Counted from the first letter of the stretch, positions 47,552-60,300 are shown. The stretch: 64,000 nucleotides of DNA from Diphasiastrum complanatum (GCA_029204225.1 CM055095.1:14970049-15034048), one strand, 5' to 3'. The notes: generated by a model not told the origin, from the letters alone. A program made the numbers and translations.

Positions 47552-50009
47552 TGTCATGGCCATGATTGATCTCAGATTGATTATTCCGTTAGAGGTCAAT
47601 AGGCCTACCTCAACATGTAAGTTAATCATGATTACGAGGGTTTGGGGCCCTCATGTGGATATAGTCATAATTAATGGTTGGAGGCCTAAACTCATGATGG
47701 TGGATTATTAAGGGTCTATTAGTGAGTCATAGGAAACTAGATGATGTGGCCTAGTTAGGTTATAGAGGTGTCCAATGAGGTATCACATTGGTTGCAGGCT
47801 CTGAGGATTTGGAAGCTTTCTAATATATTTGACTGCAGGTTTTGAAGTGTGAGATTGTGTTGTTCTTTTTACAAAGATATGAAAGTGAAGATTGATGATA
47901 TACTGCTCTTAAGATTGCTCATTTCCTTGCATTTGTGTTTATGAGAGATTGTGGCTGAGTTTATAGGATTAGAATTTAGTTGTCATTATGCTCTGCTCAG
48001 AGATTGCTTTCTTGAGAGTGTTCTATTTAGTGTGAAATAGTGCTTTTCATTTGCAGCTTGAAATTTATTGCTCTGTACTAAGAACTCTTGAACTACAAAT
48101 CAGTGTTTTGTTCTATTTATCTGAAGCTTTGCCATTGATTGATCATTGAGAATCCAAAATCCGATTGTGGTTCTTGATTCAAACAACAATCCAAAAATCA
48201 GACCTTCTATGTCTGAATCATAGGCGATTGGTTTAAGCAAATGTGCCTTAGGTGTGATTTGCTCAATCCTATTCTTGCAATGTGTGGAATATCTTTCTGA
48301 ACACTTTTTGCTCCTGCCATCTCACGCTAGAATAATGATTTGATGAATGCCATCAGTAGTTCTCTAATCACAAGTTGCGAAGGTCTGAATCGTAGGAGCC
48401 GTGACTACATCTGTCCTTTGAGGATTGCATGTTGTCAGAAAACTTGTTTTCAGAAAACTTGGTTATCTCCTCTGTTGAAGGATCCATTCAATCCATGAAT
48501 GACCTGAGGATCCTTCTTTTCTGTCCCGTGCTTTGCTAACCTGCGACCAACACACCAGTTTGCCTGTGGCCCTACTCCTGACCTACGATTTCGTTGCCCC
48601 ATCTGTAACCTACGATCTACACTTTCTAGCAGACCCTCAATGCTTGCGTCTGCTGTGGCCCGTTTCCCACCTGAAACGCTACCGTGCCCCTTCCATATCT
48701 CTTCGCTGCCCTGTCCACGCTCAGATCTGCCCATCGCCTGCTTGTGGGTTTGCCACGGCCCTGATCTGCAGCTACTCGCCTACTTGATCCGTCACTGGCC
48801 TGGGTTTGCCACAGTCCCGCCCTTTACATGTCCACGATCCTTCTCTGCTTACAGACGTTGTGTGGGCTGTGCCACCTTCTGGCTTACCTGCGATCTACTA
48901 CCAATGGCCTCCTGCGGCCTCTTCCCCTCACCTAAACCTGCTATCTACGCCTTCCACGACCCTGTTTGTGGCCATCCCCTTCCCTAATTCTACCTGCGGT
49001 TTAATCCTAACCTGATTTGCTCCCCATCCCTACTCCTGTCTATATCCAATAATGTGGGTCATGCTATAGTTTGGTGCCCTGGTTTTCAAGTCCTTGTGAA
49101 TGCCTGGCCGCCCAATTGTGATTTGTGATCAATCTCAGATGTGAGGACTCTATACATCACTAGAAATTTGACTGTCGTTGATTAAGGAACAACCAAACCA
49201 TCGTTATCTACCAATTTTAAACAACTTATACTAAGCCTTGAAGATTTGTTCAAAATCACTAGTCGGTGAGGGTTACTTTTTGCCTGACCATCAGTGGTCA
49301 AGAAGGCCATTTCGTTGTCCTAATAATCGTTGATTCTAAAACCGATTCAAGATTTGGGAATTAACCGTTTGCCTCAGACATTTGTTGACAAGTTGAAAAT
49401 GTCTGATATTTACAAAGGCAATTATGCTGCATCCGAAGGGGAGTGTAGAGTCTATAGTATCGTCTATCTTACTTGTCTATCACTGTTCGGAGTGTGCCTT
49501 ATCACATTTTGACTCTACGGTAGTTGAGAAAGTTGCAGCTCTTAGCTTTGGGGATTTCTATGATTCCAAACTTGTGAAACTCTATACTATCCTCATGGTC
49601 TAATTGCAAACCATATCACCATCAGTAATAAATATTCCCGAATTCTATGCAAACGGTTCAGATGAAGATTAGGCATTTATTTAAAATCTAACCCTGTTTT
49701 ACCTCACTCGTTAAGTAATTTCTAGCTCATACACAAGTCAGGCTTGTACGTCTCATCGGTATCTCAAAAGCCAGAGCTTACACGCGTGATCTCTTGTCCA
49801 TTTCAAAGTTCCTTAGGCTATCTGAAAATTGTCGGTAGACCGTTAGGAATCTGCCTTGCTGATTGCCATTGAAAGTGCTTGTGATCATGAACGGCCTTAT
49901 TTTCGACTCCATACCCAATGGAGCTTGAGCTGTAATTGTGGTATAGACCGACTTCCGTAGCATTTCCTTAGATTGATAGTCTATTTGGGGGTCGTTTTAT
50001 AATCCTTCA
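47552..50009 (+). repeat. 2.46 kb gypsy LTR, flanked by PPT and PBS
   Basis: Begins TGTCATGGCCATG and ends AATCCTTCA. The extent is supported by the reverse-complement copy at 6102-8053, which matches from about 47830 to the end. A polypurine tract precedes it and a primer binding site follows one base after its end. The GC-rich middle gives proline-rich open frames (48533-49015) that are not genes. Confidence 0.75.
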
Positions 50010-50010
50010 G

Positions 50011-50029
50011 TGGTGCGTCTGCCGGGAGG
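50011..50029 (+). promoter_or_regulatory. Gypsy primer binding site
   Basis: TGGTGCGTCTGCCGGGAGG, similar to the TGGCGCCGTTGCCGGG-type site of plant Ty3/gypsy elements, one base after the LTR. Confidence 0.65.
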
Positions 50030-50332
50030 AGCATGAGCTCCTTTCGAATTCTTGTTTATTGTTTGAAAGTGTTTTCAAACGGTTCTGTTAAATTGACCAT
50101 TAAATTGTACAGCCAAAAGCTCGTTTGATCCAAATTGTCTGTGAAGGTTTGAATGTATTGCGGCAATCAGAGCCTCTTTTGTATCAATTTTATGAGTGAC
50201 TCTCGAGGTCTTTTTGGACTTGTGAGATTTGTTTGGAGTAATGGTTTGTGCAAGTAGGGTCAGTGGGCATTGTACTGAGAACTAGACCAATACTGGACGT
50301 GTTGGAGGTTCCTTTAAAAAAAAATTGTTTGA

Positions 50333-50998
50333 TTGAAAAAATATAATCATGATTCCCACGCGCCTAGTGCGACGAGGATTGTATTCTATGATGAGAATGA
50401 TTCTCAAGCCATAGAAAATTTGTATAGAAATTTATTTCTTGGAGAATCACCCATAGGTGAAATTTCCAATGACTGTATAAAACTTAATAATTCAATTGAT
50501 GAATTAGAGTTATTAGTGGAATCCACGAAAAATCTACTATTTCTTCATGAAGAAGAATGAGATTTAGTGGTATGCAACTTTCTTGAAAATTTTAGTGAAT
50601 TTTTTTTTGAAATATCACCCTTTCACACCGATCCTAAAACAGATGATTCAAATCAACGTGATCCGATCTGTGTAGAGTATGATTCAATTGTTTCGTAAGT
50701 GGATTGCAAACAGAGATGCAAGTCCATGTGAGACATAAGCATCCGACTACTTTGGATTATGCAATTGAAATTGCATCCAAATACAAAAATGCTCTGATTG
50801 ATACTCGTATATCCACATTCTATAATAGCCACAACCAATCTAGAAACGATCAGTTCCTAGTTGAGTCAAGCTTGGGACCAAAAGTAGAATCAGGAGTGGA
50901 TTATTTCCATTGTCAGGGACATCAGACCCATAGTGTGAAACTTGAAGACTCTAGGTTTGAAGCATTAAACTCTAACTCCCTAGCTAAAGATGCCTAGG
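50333..50998 (+). pseudogene. Gypsy gag remnant
   Basis: First part reads HAPSATRIVFYDENDSQAIE and ELELLVESTKNLLFLHEEE, then stops. After 50700 it reads LQTEMQVHVRHKHPTTLDYA with IEIASKYKNALIDTRISTF, a typical gypsy gag segment, and a degraded zinc knuckle near YFHCQGHQTHSVK. No protease or pol follows. It lies 3' of the primer site, so it is the start of the element whose 5' LTR is 47552-50009. Confidence 0.65.
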
Positions 50999-51000
50999 AA

Positions 51001-51246
51001 TGGAAGCCAAGAGCGAAACAAAAGTCTTGACCTAGGAGTTCATCCCGCCTCTAAGGTCGAAAGAAATTGACCAACTCCAAACGCTACCAGTAGTATAATT
51101 ACTAATTTACCCAGCCAGTAATTCCACAACGTGAGGTAACCAACATTCGTGTTAGTTTTGCAAATTTAGCACCTGGCGCTTCTGAACTCCATATGATATG
51201 TGCAAATTTGAAACCCTATGATGATTTGCCCTATGATCTGTGACAG
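51001..51246. other. Decayed spacer after gypsy gag
   Basis: Continues in a broken gag-like frame to about 51100, then nothing recognisable. Confidence 0.3.
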
Positions 51247-51280
51247 GACTCCATAGCCCAATGGATAAGGCACTGGAACT
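51247..51280 (+). tRNA. 5' half of a tRNA-Arg-like sequence (partial)
   Basis: GACTCCATAGCCCAATGGAT followed by AAGGCACTGGA matches the acceptor 5' strand, D-arm and start of the anticodon stem of plant tRNA-Arg, including the box A promoter (TAGCCCAATGG). The anticodon loop, T-arm and 3' acceptor strand are absent, so it cannot be a functional tRNA. It may be a pseudogene, a SINE head or a primer relic. Confidence 0.5.
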
Positions 51281-51765
51281 TTAAATGATGATTAAAAAGG
51301 AACTAAGCTACTAATTGTGATCTGATTGTGTTACGGTATTATCAAGCCTTGTATGTAGGACCTGAGATGATGTTCTTCATAAAAATATGATGCTGATTGG
51401 AACCCTTTTGAGTCGGCCTAGGATGCTATTGGCCGGTCCAGGGGGGTAATCTGTTGCTGCTTATCTTGAAGACATGTTGCTTTATGGCTTTTGGATCAGC
51501 CTAGGATGCTATTGGTTGGTCCATTAGTCTTTGTGTAACCAGAAATGCTGAGTTCGAAGAATGGGGACCATTCTTTACCCGTGAAGGTCGTCACTGTTTG
51601 CGGGGAAAAAGACCCCTTTTTCAAGTTATTTTTTATGGAAAATCATCGCCACGCGCTATTACGCCAATGCGGAACTGCTTAAAACTGACGCGTAAATGGC
51701 CCATTATGGCCAGTTGCACTTTTATTGAAACTCTGTTTATATATTAATTTACGCTGGACTCAAAT
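51281..51765. other. Non-coding spacer with short repeated motif
   Basis: CCTAGGATGCTATTGG with GGTCCA occurs twice (about 51417 and 51501). No coding sequence recognised. Confidence 0.35.
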
Positions 51766-51934
51766 TTGGACACGTGAATACAAGATCACTTTCTTATATG
51801 TGTTGTAATAATTTAGTTGATGGATTGTATTTCCCTTCTTCATTAGATAGGAAATCTTTCTTTTGTGAATCCTGCATCTATGGGAAGCACTCTAGAAGCA
51901 AGTTTCTCAAATCACATTCCATCAAAACTATGAA

Positions 51935-52752
51935 AAATACAAAAATTATGCTTGGTCAAGGCCAAATCTATGTATATAGGATGATTACACATGTGTGGAG
52001 CCTGTTCCCACGTGTGAAAAAAATGTTCTTTTCATGTAGTACAATCATATAGCTTGTACATATAGTTTAAATCAATTTCTATTGGCTAAAAAGGCCAAAA
52101 TCATGTTTTTTAGTCATATGCCACATGGCATCAATCTAGAGATTGCATGAGCCACATCGTGAGATTAGGTGTCAAATCCCATGTGTAGAGGTCTGCTCAC
52201 ATGTGTGGAATAAGCTGAGGAAGTCGAATTTGCACTTCTAGAAGAGTTTTTCCTAGTTCTCTACATAGAAGAAAAATGGACCAAAAGTGCTCAAAACATA
52301 AGGTTTTGTCCAAGTGTCAATTTTGCATGATGAATCATCACAAAACACCCTCACACATGTGAGATTAGAGGGATGATCAGTACCACAAGCTCCCACTTTT
52401 TGTATATATAGAGCCACATTTGGCCATAATCATTAAGCAACACCAATCTTGGTTTTGGAGGCAATTATTGTCAATTTCATCATTTGTCTTCATTTTTCTT
52501 GATAGTTTTGAGTTCCTATCATATTGTACTTTGATTTCAGGCCGGAGTCCATACTCTGACAGGTTTTCACACGTGTGAAACTAGCAAGTACAATTCCCTT
52601 TCATTTATGATTGTTGTTGTTAGATTTTCTCATCTAAATTTGATCTAGATTGATCTAAATCTTGTGTAGATTGATAGATCAATTGTATCTAGCATCCAAT
52701 CACTCTTGTGGATCATTTTAGGATCCATTCTTGGTCCAATTTTGCAGATTTC
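51935..52752. mobile_element. Insert in copia copy 2, possible solo LTR or MITE
   Basis: Comparison with copia copy 1 shows CATTCCATCAAA continuing into CAAAG(C/T)ATGTATTGG there, but here 0.8 kb separates the two. A 5-base AAAAC appears at both sides, consistent with target duplication. It contains a TATATATAG box (about 52400) and five palindromic CACGTG or CACATGTG motifs. No coding sequence was found and clear TG...CA ends are lacking. Confidence 0.5.
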
Positions 52753-54590
52753 CACAAAAACAAAGTATGTATTGGATCTTGTGCATAGCAATATTTGTGG
52801 TCCCATGCCAACTTCGTCCTTAGGAGATGCAATCTATTTTATCACTTTCATAGATGATTATTCTAGATGGTCTACAATCATGTTCATTAAGCACAAATAT
52901 GAAGCATTTGAATGCTTCAAGAGATTCAAGGCCATGGATGAGACACAAACGTCTACAAAAGTGAAAGCACTCCATCTGATGGTGGCGGCGAATGCCTCTC
53001 TAACGAGATGTCTGACTACATGGCTGAACATGGTACTAGAAGACAGTTCACCACTTCCTATTCACCTCAACAGAACGAGATTGCAGAAAGGAAGAATCGA
53101 ACTCTTCTCAACTCAGCCAGATCCATGCTACATCAAGCGCACCTAGCTACGAAGTTCTGGGCATAAGCTACTGCCACAGCTTGTTACTTACAGAACAGAT
53201 CCAGCACCAAAGCCGTCAACAACAAAAATATGAAGTTTGGCATGGACACAAGCCTAGTGTCAGCCATTTAAAAATCTTTGATTGTGTATGTTTTGTTCAC
53301 ATTCCTAAACATATTAGGAAGAAGCTGGATCATAGGACAAATAAATGTATTTTCATAGGCTATCCTAATGAACATAAAGCTTATAAACTTTATGATCCAT
53401 CCACCTATGTAGTATTTGTCTCTAGGGATGTAATATTTCAAGAACATACATACTATGACTTCAAACAACCATCAATAGATGATGCTATGTCATTTCATCC
53501 TATTTTACGTAGCATGGATTCTTCCAATGTTGATGTTCCTTCTTCAAAACCTGCAGCTACAGCTACAGAAGTTGAGCAGCCGACAATACTTGTCATCAGA
53601 CCAAACCAAGCTAGCTCGAGTAGATCTGAAGAAATTCAAGAAGAAACATCATCGCATCTTGGTCAACCAAACGTCCGCAGATCCTCACGGACTCAGACAA
53701 TTCCTAAGAGGTATACACCTCAATCATTCTGGACTTCATCAGAAGAACCAGAGAGCCTAGCCGAAGCAATTAACTCCAAGGATGTTGTGAAGTGGCAAGA
53801 AGATATGGAAAGCAAGTACAGCTCACTTTTGATGAATCAGACCTGGACACTGGTCGACTTCTCCACTCACAAGAGAGTTATCGACACCAAGTGGATCTTC
53901 AAGAAGAAGATCAACTCTGATGGTTCCATTGCTAAATGGAAAGCACGGCTGGTGGCTAAAGGATTCACTCAAGTCCAAGGAGTGGATTATCAAGAAATTT
54001 TCAGTCATGTCATCAAGATGCAGTCAATCAGGACTCTGATTGCGTTAGCAGCCACGGAAGACCTCGAAATGCACCAAATGGATGTCAAGACAACATATCT
54101 CAATGGCAACGTCGAGGAAGAGCTGTATACCTTCCAACTGGAAGGATTCGAAGTCAAAGGCCAAGAGCACAAAGTGTGCAAGCTGCACAAAGTAATCTAC
54201 GGTCTAAAACAGGCCGCAAGAGCATGGTTCGATAGAATCAACTCTTATCTCATTCAATTGGGATTTGCAAACAATTCAGCTGACTATAATGTTTATTCGA
54301 AGCATATAGGCACCAATTCAGTCCACATAGCTCTTTACGTAGATGATGCATTTATCTTGTCTCGTCTATGGAAGCAGGATATAATGTAGTGACAACTGTA
54401 GCTCGTATGAATCACATTAAAGTCCATTACCACTATATTTGAGAGCATATTCAAGCCAAGTGGAGCTAATTTATTGTCCCATGAATGAGCAAGTTGCCAA
54501 TATACTTACAAAAGGGCTTAACAAAGAAAAATTTGAGAAATTTCATTTGATATTGGGTGTCAAGAAAAATTGATTAATTAGTCAATATGG
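52753..54590 (+). pseudogene. Copia pol remnant (integrase, RT, RNase H tail)
   Basis: The long open frame 53181-54389 encodes the integrase C-terminal part (YEVWHGHKPSVSHLKIFDCV, TNKCIFIGYPNEHKAYKLYD) and RT with RVIDTKWIFKKKINSDGSIA, LVAKGFTQVQGVDYQEIFSH, VEEELYTFQLEGFEVKGQEH, LKQAARAWFDRI and the catalytic LYVDDAFIL. RT ends abruptly and the next 200 bases give only the RNase H tail. The integrase core before 53181 contains frameshifts. The 402-codon open stretch is the longest in this flank but is not a complete enzyme. Confidence 0.8.
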
Positions 54591-55925
<1,335 letters not shown>

Positions 55926-55929
55926 TTGA

Positions 55930-56268
55930 TTGCCAATATTCCTTCTCCCACTGAGCCAAGAATCCCACAACCTCAAACATTAGCTCTTTGGGCCGGGAAA
56001 GTGCTGACAAGCCAAGAAAGATGACATGCATGGGCAAAAATAACATCACAATCAGAACCAAATAGTACATGCAAACTTGCAGCTTCCTGTTGATCAATAT
56101 CAGCATCACTCGCTAGCCTAGGAAAAGGAAAGAGACAATCTATAGAAGTGCAAAAAACTCCAGAACTAGTGTGCTAAAAAATGGAAACGACATACTGCAA
56201 TATGGGGCTACTTCTCTCCACAGACTCGAAGGCTCTTGTGAAGTAGGCTGGTAAGCTTCCATATCCAT
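55930..56268 (-). pseudogene. Unidentified two-exon gene-like fragment
   Basis: The minus strand has ATG near 56264 with MMDMEAYQPTSQEPSSLWRE and VAPYC, then a GTATGT donor-like site. About 90 bases further, after TTTTCCTAGGCTAG, a second frame reads SDADIDQQEAASLHVLFGSD then CDVIFAHACHLSWLVSTFPA and a stop at about 55978. Joining at the second AG (CTAG) keeps the frame. I do not recognise the family. It directly abuts the copia LTR that starts at 56301, so it may be flanking host sequence or transposon-carried DNA. Confidence 0.3.
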
Positions 56269-56300
56269 CATTTCCCTTGTTGTCAATGGACTCGAGGAAT

Positions 56301-57452
56301 TGTTGGGATTGAAAGAGGGTGTGTGAGTGTGAGAAACTAAAATAGCTCGAAAAGAAACGAACACAAAAAGAAGCGAACTCGAAACTCGAACGAGAAACAA
56401 ACTCGAACGGAAAGTGTTCGTGCGCAGCGGAATGAGCTATATTACTCTTTCCCTAAGCATGACTATGCCTATAAAAAACGAACAAAATGTTAGTGATAGA
56501 AATCACGGTCGATCTGATTACATAGCCAAACATTAAGCATCAGAAGGATAATTTGTCGTGAACAGCTAAAGAAATTATTAGTCACAAATGATTTGCGAAG
56601 AGCTAGACTGAGCTCGACTAATAATCAGTCGCGAAAGGCAAGACTAAATATTAGTCACCAATAGTTAAGACTAATAATAATTCGCTAAGAACAGATTACC
56701 AGATTGAGCAATAAGAGAGTCAGACAGAATGTAGAAAAGCATAGCAATATTGACACAAATCTGAACGCAGAACAAGACAGAGATGTTATCATATTAAGTA
56801 TAGCAAAATATACATGTCAATAATGCAGTGGAGCACAAGACAATAGCGGACAAAACTGCGTGTTCTACAAAGCTAATCCAATCTATAAGAAAGAATAAAC
56901 CTATTACTTACAATACAAAGTATCAATGCGCAAGGCATCTACTTCGTCTATCTTTGTTAAGCTTTTGATGCTATTATTTTCAGACACTGCTGTTATCTCA
57001 CATCTTGTCATATATATACACAATTTTACAAGTGTGCAGATGAAGAAAGTACAAAGTGGATGTGCTGTCTGTAGGAGATCGTGGGTGACTGCTGTCGTTG
57101 TCAAATCTGTTAGCACAGTTGCATGAGATGAGTGTGAAAAGGCCGCGACGTCAACCTTTGCTGAAATGAACGTTGGTGAAGATGCGAAAGCGACACTCTG
57201 ACAAAATGCCTTAGGATTTGATTTACATGGTGCTTTCACTTTTCCTAGGGCACCTTTGGCATTTTGTAAGGCAGTGTCGCCTTTTTCGCCTGTCAAATCA
57301 CGTGTAAAAATACAGTGTCGCGTTTTTTGCATTTTTGCCTGTGGAAATTTACTTGTATTTATGCAGACTATGCGACAACATGAGTAAAAATGCAGCATGA
57401 ATAGAGGTAGATTAAAATAGGATTTAGGAGAGTAGAGGAGATAAATCCAACA
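56301..57452 (-). repeat. 1.15 kb copia LTR, minus orientation
   Basis: On the minus strand it begins TGTTGGATTTATCTCC at 57452, right after a purine tract (AAGGGGTGG), and ends CAATCCCAACA at 56301. It is the reverse complement of 58678-59828 along its whole length with scattered differences. It is the 3' LTR of the RNase H fragment next to it. Confidence 0.85.
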
Positions 57453-57965
57453 CCACCCCTTAATCTGGATCCGTGAACGCCTTGATCTTCAGACCAAGCA
57501 ATACACAAAATTTGTTGTGTGCATTAACACTTAATGCCTTTGTGAATATATCTGCAACCACGTCCTGCGTTCTGTAGTACGTTAAGCTCACCTCCTTGTT
57601 GAGAACCTTGCCCCTGATGTAGTGATATCTGATTTCAATGTGCTTACTCCTAGAGTGAAATCTAGGGTTGGCCGATAAGGCAATAGCACTCTGATTATCA
57701 CAGAATAAAATTGTGGGGTTGTATTGATACAAATTAATGTCTGACAGTAAATTTCTCAACTTGCATACATGAGAGATCCAAGTATCGATCGATAAGGATA
57801 TTCTCTCATCTGCTCCTCTTCTTGCTTGGTCTGGAGACATCGGCCCTTTGACAAATGCAGGCCTGGATCCATCGGTGAGTGAGCTAACTTACAATTCATT
57901 AGATTGTATCTGTTAAGAACATTGTGAAGATACCTTTGTTGAGTGATGTAAATCAGTCGTCTCGC
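57453..57965 (-). pseudogene. Copia RNase H fragment
   Basis: The minus strand reads YITQQRYLHNVLNRYN, then YPYRSI, NPTILFCDNQSAIALSANPR, HIEIRYHYIRGKVLNKEVSL and DVVADIFTKALS, ending with TAA just before the polypurine tract. It is the last part of a copia pol. The middle of RNase H is deleted. Sequence resembles the RNase H at 840-1170. Confidence 0.8.
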
Positions 57966-58677
57966 TCTGAGGCCTATGCCCCTAGTTCCTGGGTTTGTCG
58001 GGGCTAGGAGGTGCTAGTTCATCTTGAGAACCAGTTAAATGGCAGTTTTATTCACCGTAGGCCACTTTAGTGATTTAAAACCAAATTTGGGACCCTGCCT
58101 TCAAGTTTGGGCCCAATTGCCAAAAAGCCCCTATTGGTGCCCATTCATGAAGAGGTCCCAGCCCTCCGTAGCATTAGAGAGGGCCAACCTCTACGTAACA
58201 TCATTCATCTTCTTGGAGAGAGAGAGAGAGAGAGAAACTTGTGCAAAGAAAGAGTTTGTGGAGAAAGGAAAGAGGGAAGGAGAAGAAGCAAGGCTGTTTG
58301 ATCCCTGCTTGGTGCCTCCCATTTATGTGTCTCCCACTCTACTCTCAGTCTTTTCTCATTTTGATGTCCATCATTAATCAGTGCTCACTTTGGAAGGGAG
58401 GAGGAAAGGAGAGGAGGCTGATCTGCCTGGTGTCGTCCACTCTAACTTCTGTGTTTTGCCTTTGCTGCAAACTACTTCTAATTCACTGCTATTTATTTGT
58501 TTCTCAATCTTTAGCATTGTGTTTATTTCTTAGATCATTGTTTATTGAATCAGATTTGATGCCATTTATTGTACTGCCTCTAACCCTGTGATTGCAGGCC
58601 CTGCCATTGTGAGGATTGTACTTGTATATTTTTGTTGCTTCTTTTGCAGTTTCTAGTCATCATCGGGATGTCATTCA
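57966..58677. other. Spacer between inverted LTRs
   Basis: No copia coding sequence. A short (GA)n run lies at about 58217-58234. Several open frames of under 120 codons, none recognised. Confidence 0.35.
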
Positions 58678-59828
58678 TGTTGGATTTATCTTCTCTACTC
58701 TCCTAAATCCTATTTTAATCAGCCTCCATTCATGCTGCATTTTTACTCATGTTGTCGCACAGTCTGCATAAATACAAGTAAATTTCCACAGGCGAAAAAG
58801 GCAAAAAACGCGACACTATGTTTTTACACGTGATTTGTGACAGGCAAAAAAGACGACACTGCCTTACAAAATGTTGAAGGTGCCCTAGGAAAAGCGAAGG
58901 CACCCTGTAAATCAAATCCTAAGGCATTTTGTCAGAGTGTCGCATTTTTCGCATCTTTACCAATGTTCATTTCAGCAAAGGCTGACGTCGCGGCCTTTTC
59001 ACACTCATCCCATGCAACCGTGCTAACAGATTTGACAACGACAACAACCACCCATGATCTCCTACAGACGGCACATCCACTTTGTACTTTTTTCATCTGC
59101 ACACCTGTAAAATTGTGTATATATATGACAAGATGTGAGATAACAGTAGTGTGTAAAAATAATAGCATCAAAAGCTTATTAGAGATAGACGAAGTAGATG
59201 CCTTGCGCATTGATTCTTTTGTATTGTCAGTAATACGTTTATTCCTTCTTATAGATTGGATTAGCTTTGTAGAGCACGAAGTTTCATCCGCTATTGTCTT
59301 CTGCTCCACTGCATTATTGACATGTATATTTTGCTACACTTAATCTAATAACAGCTCTGTCTTGTTCTGCGTTCAGATTTGTGTCAATATTGCTATGCTT
59401 TTCTACATTCTGTCTGACTCTCTTATTGCTCAATCTGGTCATCTGTTTTTAGTGAATTATTATTAGTCTAACTATTGGTGACTAATATTTAGTCTTGTCT
59501 TTCGTGACTAATTTGCGACTGGTTATCAGTCGAGCTCAATCTAGCTCTTCACAAATCATTCGTGACCAATAATTTGTCTAGCTATTCACGACAAATTATC
59601 CTTCTGATGCTTAATGTTTGGCTACGTAATCAAATCAACCGTGATTTCTATCACTAACATTCTGTTCGTTTCTGATAGGCGTAGTCATGCTTAGGGAAAG
59701 AGTAATATAGCTCATTCCGCTACGCACAAACACTTTCCGTTCGAGTTCATTTCTCGTTCGAGTTTCGAGTTCGTTTCTTTTCGAGCTATTTTAGTTTCTC
59801 ACTCACACACTCTCTTTCAATCCCAACA
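58678..59828 (+). repeat. 1.15 kb copia LTR, plus orientation
   Basis: Starts TGTTGGATTTATC and ends CAATCCCAACA, followed at once by the primer binding site, so it is a 5' LTR. It is an inverted copy of 56301-57452, almost the same length (1151 against 1152 bases). Confidence 0.85.
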
Positions 59829-59840
59829 TGGTATCAGAGC
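59829..59840 (+). promoter_or_regulatory. Primer binding site (tRNA-iMet type)
   Basis: TGGTATCAGAGC directly after the LTR end. Confidence 0.85.
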
Positions 59841-59924
59841 AATTTTCATAGCCTGATAAGCTTCCACAGTACAAGACTCTACTAGCCGATAGAGTAATTG
59901 TCTTCTTGTTCTGTAATTCAGTAC

Positions 59925-60145
59925 CAGATTTTCATACTTAAGTCTATACAATCTATTGTTCTTGATCTCGACTATCCTCGTGATAAAGTCGAGTTTTATG
60001 TCTGTCAAGACTGTCCAGTTGGTAAACAGACTAGGAAACCATTTAAATCAAGCCATCGGCACATTGTTAGAGGATTGTTAGATATTGTACATTCAGACAT
60101 TTGTGGCCTGATGAAAAATCCTTCGCTGAATAGCATTATCGTTTA
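59925..60145 (+). pseudogene. Copia pre-integrase and integrase start fragment
   Basis: Plus strand reads IQSIVLDLDYPRDKVEFYVC, then QDCPVGKQTRKPFKSSHRHI and LLDIVHSDICGLMKNPSLN. This is the zinc-binding segment and beginning of copia integrase. Gag and protease between the primer site and here are missing, and it breaks off near 60145. Confidence 0.65.
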
Positions 60146-60149
60146 CATT

Positions 60150-60300
60150 TTCATGAGAGATGCTAGCTACTGCAACTGAATTAGAGAGTACGTAAAGATT
60201 TCCGACTCTAGTGCATGTAGTCAGAGTAGTATCTTCATCAAAGATTGTACACTGCTCAGATGAGAAAGTAATACCACCCTTATTGGATAAAGGAAAGAGA
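60150..60300 (-). pseudogene. Copia pre-integrase fragment, opposite strand
   Basis: The minus strand reads KGGITFSSEQCTIFDEDTTL with TTCTRVGNLYVLSNSVAVAS. The same passage occurs in copia copy 1 at about 43480-43610, so it is a piece of that family inserted in reverse. Confidence 0.65.

Larger units (their letters stand above)
51766..54590 (+). mobile_element. Degenerate copia element, copy 2 of the local family, with an 0.8 kb insert
   Basis: Begins inside the pre-integrase at FGHVNTRSLSYMCCNN, so gag and protease are missing. An unrelated insert (51935-52752) follows. Pol resumes at VLDLVHSNICGPMPTSSLGD and ends with an RNase H tail (VHYHYI, PMNEQVANILTKGLN) and the polypurine-like ATATGGGGGAGT at about 54586. 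Compared with copy 1 at 42349-45900, this copy keeps the YVDD region but lacks the RT-RNase H connection. Confidence 0.8.
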
